The notes under the pieces: model-generated
The model's database searches: none
The model's input: the letters and a program-made list of their open reading frames with translations, nothing else
What the model was told of the DNA's origin: nothing
Assembly: GCA_033557685.1 (NCBI GenBank)
Contig: JAWQRN010000227.1
Span: 1 to 33,585, forward strand
Length of the DNA: 33,585 bases
Reading direction: 5' to 3'
Origin: Sperchopsis tessellata
Taxonomy: Eukaryota; Arthropoda; Insecta; Coleoptera; Hydrophilidae
Shown here: in pieces, positions 28,727 to 33,585 of the stretch
Position numbering within the stretch: position 1 is the stretch's first letter
How the letters are laid out: every line of letters begins with the position of its first letter
Translations under genes and position numbers: made by a program

Positions 28727-29152
28727 TCACCAATTAAAATATGATTTTTTCTCTATTTGTGAGTTTATTTGTTGTGACATATTTTCAATTATTTTATTGG
28801 AATAGGGACAACAAATTTGTATATTGCATATAAAAATCAAATAGGACATTTCATTTATTATATAAAATTCCGATAAATATTCTGTTGTTCTGCCGCACTT
28901 ATTTTCTGTATAATGGTTCTTAACGTCTCTCCATCTATGTGTATGAGTTTTTCTTGTACTTTTTCTAATATCTCTAGTATCTGACATTGACTCTTCCCCC
29001 GATTTTGCTGAATTTACATGTCTACAGTAGCTAACGTGTGTTCTAAATTTTAATAATTTTATCATGTAAATATTTTCATTAGAAGTTGACAACTGTTTAA
29101 TCAAGTGAATGCAAATTATTCTTATTAACTTGTGCAAGTGGCCTACCTTCAT
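28727..29152 (-). CDS. Hypothetical 141-codon open frame
   Basis: One of the two longest uninterrupted frames outside recognised genes or relics, with ATG at 29152 and the stop at 28727-28729. A polar Ser/Arg/Thr middle (MSDTRDIRKSTRKTHTHRWR) is followed by a hydrophobic segment MSYLIFICNIQICC. I recognise no family. No splice sites or promoter support it; chance or a decayed element is as likely as a gene. Confidence 0.2.
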   Translation of the reverse strand: MKVGHLHKLIRIICIHLIKQLSTSNENIYMIKLLKFRTHVSYCRHVNSAKSGEESMSDTRDIRKSTRKTHTHRWRDVKNHYTENKCGRTTEYLSEFYIINEMSYLIFICNIQICCPYSNKIIENMSQQINSQIEKKSYFNW

Positions 29153-29515
29153 TATGTTTCTTGGTAATTTAACAAGTATAGACAGTCCAGTTTATTGAAG
29201 TGGTGAAAAGTCAGAGAAGACGTTATTTCTCTCTAATTTGGTATAGCCGTTTATCAAATTGGTTCTTTAATCATGCTCTTACAATTTCTGTATTCCTTTG
29301 GATCTGCATTACGAAATTACTTCATCAACATAGAAGGAGCACCTTGCATTATACTTCAAGAGAACCATTTCCTTATCATTTCATGATCATGAAATAAATT
29401 GTGTGCAGCCCAATTTTAAGTTAATTAAAATGAACCTTACGATTATGCTAGCTGGAATACTGCAGAGATGTAGAAATAGGATGACATGGTTATTAACTTG
29501 GAAGTTGGAGAACGG
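29153..29515. other. Spacer, nothing recognised
   Basis: A 65-codon frame (29200-29397) shows no motif; it could be the 5' part of the LINE relic that follows. Confidence 0.35.
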
Positions 29516-29519
29516 TGAA

Positions 29520-30500
29520 TGGGTGTGATGGAGGCTAGGAATGAAGTCGGTAACGCCATAGATCAACTAAAGAACAATAACCTGGTGAGTGTGAATTCCC
29601 TCTAAGTTACTTAAAGCATATGTGTTGTCCATTTTGACAATGCATATGGTACGGAAAGAATTTGGTTGGTGAAATGGACAGACGGTGTGATTGACCAACT
29701 GTGGAAGATGGACGATAGAACTCGTTGTGACAATTAATGGGCGATTACTTTGCTTTGTACAGCAAATCCAAATTTTACAAGGATTATACTGAATAGAATC
29801 CAGGTTGAGCATGTATCGATCATATTTTCACCTTGAAAATCATAGTTGGAGTAGGCAGCAGGAAGTTCTCTTGGGTGTCGTGACAGTACTCTATGCTATA
29901 GGTGATATCTTGAAGATTTTGCTAGGCGTTGAAGAATCTAGAGTGTACAGAAAATGTGTTTTCCAACTGAGAAGACAGCAAATGCAGAGTAAATAAAAGA
30001 TAGTGGCTGCAGTGGGGTTGAATATAAATGAATAAAAAAGAGTTTATGGTGGTCAAATGCCCTGAAAAAAATAATTTCGTGCAGGATGTAGAACATAGCA
30101 GAGTGAAAGAATTTTGCTATTTAGGTATCGTCAGTGGTGTGGGAGGGTATGTGCAAAACAAAAATAATCAAATGGTAAAAGCACATAATGCATTCCATAG
30201 TGTGCCCAGGATATGGGCCCGAAAATTGTCAAGGTGATTAAAGATTTGTATATTTGTGGCATACATAACGATTGTTTTATTGCGCGGATGTGACTCTTGA
30301 GCTACTAGAGAGTGGAAAGATAACTTTCAAAAAGAGCAGGACAAAAATCAGTTAATATAACAATCAGTAAAAGAAATTGAAAATGGATCAGACATGCATT
30401 TAGAAAACCATTGAGTACTTTACCAGATAATCTTTGGTCATGGATGGCAGAAGATGTCCGGGTAGATCAGTGGAAACATAGAAGGGGTGAATTTAGAAAC
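29520..30500 (+). pseudogene. LINE reverse-transcriptase relic, plus strand
   Basis: In order on the plus strand: MEARNEVGNAIDQLKNNNLV (EVxxAIxxLKNNKAPG type, about 29530-29590), WAITLLCTANPNFTRIILNR (SLLNTAYKxxxxIILxRI type, about 29735-29795), ACIDHIFTLKIIV (CIDHIFTLRQI type, about 29810), RVKEFCYLGIVSG and IWARKLSR (30100-30235), LKICIFVAYITIVLLRGCDS (IRIFKACVxPVLLYGCET type), and RHAFRKP...WMAEDVRV near 30390-30460. This covers almost the whole RT plus the C-terminal part, with many frame changes and losses, including the YADD segment. Confidence 0.8.
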
Positions 30501-30654
30501 TTGTTTTTACTAAGTACACCTGTGAATTTAGCAGTAGCAATATTAGCATTTTTGTCTCACATGATAACATATGTATTTAGTTTGTTGGTCTCTTCAAAAT
30601 AAGACTGAGTGTAGTTTTGAACTGCTTCTGTTCCTTCCACTTCCATTCAAATTC

Positions 30655-30882
30655 TTCTCGTCTTTCATTCTATTTTAAACACCATTATTTTTGATGTCAG
30701 CATTCAATTCTAGGGTCTTCCTGACAAAATTAATTTCAAACTTCTTCATCAACTTGCTCATTTCATTGGGATTGCTGGCCAAAAATATGATGTCCTTAAA
30801 TATCAAAGAATTCTTTCTTACTGCCTGTACCATTTCAAGATTTGCTGTAAACAGGATGGGATGCGATAAAGGCTAATGATTG
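30655..30882 (-). pseudogene. LINE reverse-transcriptase fragment, minus strand
   Basis: The minus strand reads LFTANLEMVQAVRKNSLIFK, then DIIFLASNPNEMSKLMKKFE, like FADDIVLIASNPNELxxMLxxL around the RT active site, followed by LELNADIKNN (GLKMNxxKTK position). The first active-site Asp position reads Lys. It is opposite in strand to the neighbouring relic, so it is a different insertion. Confidence 0.65.
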
Positions 30883-31751
30883 TAAAACTATTCAATTTGA
30901 GTAGAAAAATCTGTTTTTTGCAAAGACAAATTTAAATTGTTTTACTCTAACAAGAAGATAATAGCCCTTTATTTATTTGTTCTTTTTGTTGGCGTTTTAT
31001 AAATCTCTAAAATGTATCCGGTTTATGAGATAATTTTTATTTCTTTAATCACAAAGTATAGTTTTCACAATGTTGTAACCATAACTAAAAAATACATTTC
31101 TAAATAAACACCACTAATCAAAAGCATTAATTAAAATTATAAAAGCTGTACCTGCCTCTTACATTATTTATGTTTTGTGCATTTTTGATGTGGATTTTTG
31201 TTGTCTTTAAGTATTTATGAAACTCAAGGCAGTACTTAAAATGAAATCCACTGTATAGCTGCGAGGTTTCTAATCAAACAAATTTTAACACCAAGAAACA
31301 GTTATTTTTATAGACATATAGTTAAAAATAAATATTGTAATTTTAAGGTGTTCGTGGGTAATTTTTATATACTTAAATGTTTGTGGATTTCATTTAAAAG
31401 GCTAGGTGATTGGAAATTATTTAATTAAGTGCTTTTTAATAATTCGGGGCTTTGTGAAAATATATTTAGTATTTTTATAAACTTACTGCAATAATTGCTG
31501 ATTTGCTTAATTCTTTGCTCATATGTAGTGCTAAAGATATCAGGTATTTCTAAATATTTTTTGCACTTACTATAAAATCTATTAAAGATTATTAAATCTA
31601 GCAATGATTTTGCTAGTATTTCAATATAAAATAGTAAAGTGTGGGTCTAGATAACATTTGTATAAACTTTATTCCGTGTATTTTTATGCTAGTTATTATT
31701 AACAAAAAAATATATTTTTTTGCTTAATAAAAGTATAAAATTGTTTACCAC
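30883..31751. other. AT-rich spacer, nothing recognised
   Basis: No frame or repeat was noted between the LINE scraps and the gypsy relic. Confidence 0.45.
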
Positions 31752-33514
31752 TCAGTATACATGTTTCATCACGTACAGAGGCACTCCAAATATACTGAAA
31801 AACTCCTTAACCGGCACTCTACAACCAACGGACGAGGCTTCCTGGTTCAGTAGTGTATATGCTTGAACCCATTTACTGAAATAATCCATGGCAACCAGTA
31901 TGTATTTGTTGCCTGAATTAGTCTCTGGGAATGGCCCAGCTATGTCCATAGCAATTCTTTCAAAAGACCTCCCTACGTTATACTGCTTCATCAGAGCTTT
32001 CCCTTTCTAACTGGACCATTAGTTGCTGCACAGGTAGTACAATCTCTGACACCATTCTTTGACATCATTGTGACAGTTGACTCAATAAATTCGTTCTCGA
32101 ACCTTCTCTGTTGTTTTTCTTACGCCTAAATTGCCTCCAGAACTCCCATTGTGTAGTTCTTCCAACATTGTTTGCCTTTTATTTTTAGGTAGCACCAGCT
32201 ATAGGGTCTCTTCATCTCCCTCTTTGTTCTCTAAGGCCATCTTTAACAATCCATTTACCATCTGCAGTGAATTCCAGTGCACCCAGTACATTTCCACGGT
32301 TTGGCTCTGGTTGGCTACTTCTTCGCTGGTCGTCGCCCTTGATGCTTCCAGTTCATAATTGATGCTCGTTTTATTTCTTCGTATGTCCATTCTTTCACCT
32401 CTATTTTTATTCAAGGGAATCTTCTACGCGTTTGCAATGTTTATGCTCCAATGGGCAGGGTCGTCTTGATAGTGCATCTATATTGTTATGAAACTTACCT
32501 CTACGGTGTTAAAGTGATATGTTAAGAGTGTTTCCAGCCGCCTAGCCAATGGACCTTCTAGATTTTTAAAGCATGATGTCTTAAGGAGGAATTGCCTTCC
32601 GTGCAGGGACATATGAAAGTGCTCTATAGCTTTGACAACGCCCAGAAGTAGACTTTGAGAGGGTATTCCTGAAGTAATCACTGTTTCTGGACCATCTTGT
32701 ATTTGTGAGAGTACAGCCCCAATGCAGATGTTGCTAGCAACAGTGTCCAAAATGAACTGTCCTTGCATTCGAGGATAACTAAGGATTGGAACCTTAGTTA
32801 AGATTCTCTTCAATTCGTCGAACGCCTCCTGACAATCTTCCGTGCATTTGAATTTTCTTGCTTCTTCCGTCACCTTATGCAAAGACTAAACTAGCAAACT
32901 GGGCTGGCCATTTCTCCACTGTTGAGATTTTATAGGGATTTGTTGCTACACCTTTTACTTTCTTCTTGAATAGGTGGCATTTCTGTGGGCTGAGTTTCAA
33001 ATAGTCATTTCTCAGTCTCCTAAAAACCTCAAAATTCTTCAAATGTCCTACCAGTTGCGTTGACATCGTCAAGGTACACCAGGCATGTCCTTCAAGATAA
33101 ACCTATGAGAACCAGATCTTTCAAAAATTGCTGCTATACTGCATAGTCCAACCAGCATGACAGTGATCTGCCACAACCCTGATGCAGTAGTACAAGCTGC
33201 CTTTTCTGTCAGTGTCTAGCTTTACTTGCTAATAACCACTCTTCAGATATAGTGTAGAGAATCATTGGGACCCTGCCAAGGAATAAAAAGTGTCATCTAT
33301 TCTTGGCAAAGCGTGCCATCCTTTTTCATTACATTCTTCAGTCTCCTGTATTCTACACAAAACCTAGTAGAACCAGAAACTTTCTTTGATACCATAACAA
33401 CAGGTGAGGACGGCCAAGTACTACTGGAAGGCTCTATGGCGCCCTGTTGCTGCATCATCTTCAACAGATCGTTGGCTTCTTCCCATTTAACTAGGGGTAA
33501 ACACCTTGGATGCT
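31752..33514 (-). mobile_element. Ty3/gypsy-type LTR retrotransposon pol relic (RT-RNase H-integrase)
   Basis: On the minus strand from the right: RT region 33500-33000 with the catalytic YLDD at 33065-33076 and, after a frameshift within about 20 nt, a HLKNFEVFRRLR and LKLSPQKCHLF thumb segment. RNase H (32882-32478) starts with AFDELKRILTKVPILSYP and has FILDTVASN where the catalytic TDAS Asp is Val. A linker follows, then the integrase core (31991-31752) with FERIAMDIAGPFP (first catalytic Asp kept), YILVAMDYFSKW and EFFSIFGVPLYV, cut off before the second catalytic Asp. Domain order RT-RH-INT is that of Ty3/gypsy. No LTRs are in the window. Confidence 0.88.
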
Positions 33515-33585
33515 ATATGAATGTTGTTTCCGGGTGGAAACCGTGTAGAGGCTCTGACAAGTGCCGACGTTTCGTCCACTGTTGC
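33515..33585 (-). mobile_element. Fold-back element, type A, copy 3, truncated by the window edge
   Basis: The sequence repeats the left arm at 539-566 (TATGAATGTTGTTTCCGGGT) and continues GGAAACCGTGTAGAGGCTCT, then CGACGTTTCGTCCACTGTTG, the complement of the type A right part. It interrupts the gypsy RT-coding sequence, so it inserted later. Confidence 0.8.

Overview
The window is AT-rich nuclear DNA from an animal, almost certainly an insect. It holds one intact-looking host gene with short canonical GT-AG introns, set among many decayed transposable elements: several non-LTR lineages, Tc1/mariner, Tigger/pogo, Penelope-like and Ty3/gypsy. The mixture of Penelope-like fold-back repeats and CR1/Jockey- and RTE-like LINEs suggests a large, repeat-rich genome, possibly a polyneopteran such as a cockroach, termite or stick insect. 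That taxonomic guess is weak.

The host gene lies on the + strand from about 8880 to 27250. Ten coding exons (8975-9290, 11427-11722, 12512-12756, 12820-12977, 17195-17364, 17422-17547, 21272-21439, 21499-21718, 25609-25768, 26665-26902) join with fully consistent splice phases into a 698-residue F-box/leucine-rich-repeat protein. The F-box, the LRR order and the C-terminal CRALPRGIKRLY-type block identify it as the insect orthologue of FBXL6. It carries a long acidic and then basic, AT-hook-bearing N-terminus. The introns are sharply bimodal: three of 57-63 nt, two of 0.8-0.9 kb, and four of 2.1-4.2 kb that are filled with transposon debris.

Region 1-8880, upstream of the gene, holds a Penelope-associated fold-back element (520-720), minus-strand LINE fragments (1800-2570, 3437-4500, 6050-6517, 6690-6830, 6970-7200), a DDE transposase scrap (2925-3170), a LINE endonuclease piece (5760-5970), and two copies of one mariner in opposite orientation (4715-5295 minus, 7440-8240 plus). 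Inside the gene, introns 1 and 2 carry LINE C-terminal fragments. Intron 4 carries a Tc3-like element with nested insertions that include a 5S-rRNA-derived SINE, a Penelope-like fold-back, and a reverse-transcriptase scrap abutting exon 5. Intron 6 carries a GC-rich A-tailed insert and another fold-back. Intron 8 carries a Penelope-like element, a Tigger transposase, two unassigned AT-hook exon-like blocks, and a (TA)24 tract at the tip of a hairpin.

Downstream (27250-33585) are a Tigger C-terminal scrap, another fold-back, LINE reverse-transcriptase remnants on both strands, and a minus-strand Ty3/gypsy pol (RT-RNase H-integrase) with disabling changes. A fold-back terminal sequence of the same family as 520-720 interrupts that pol at the right edge.

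The most unusual signal is the fold-back set. At least six copies, of three types, share a terminal motif and a GTCC...GGAC-GAAAC core, and two of them enclose relics of Penelope-like protein. This suggests they are all derivatives of Penelope-type retroelement termini.
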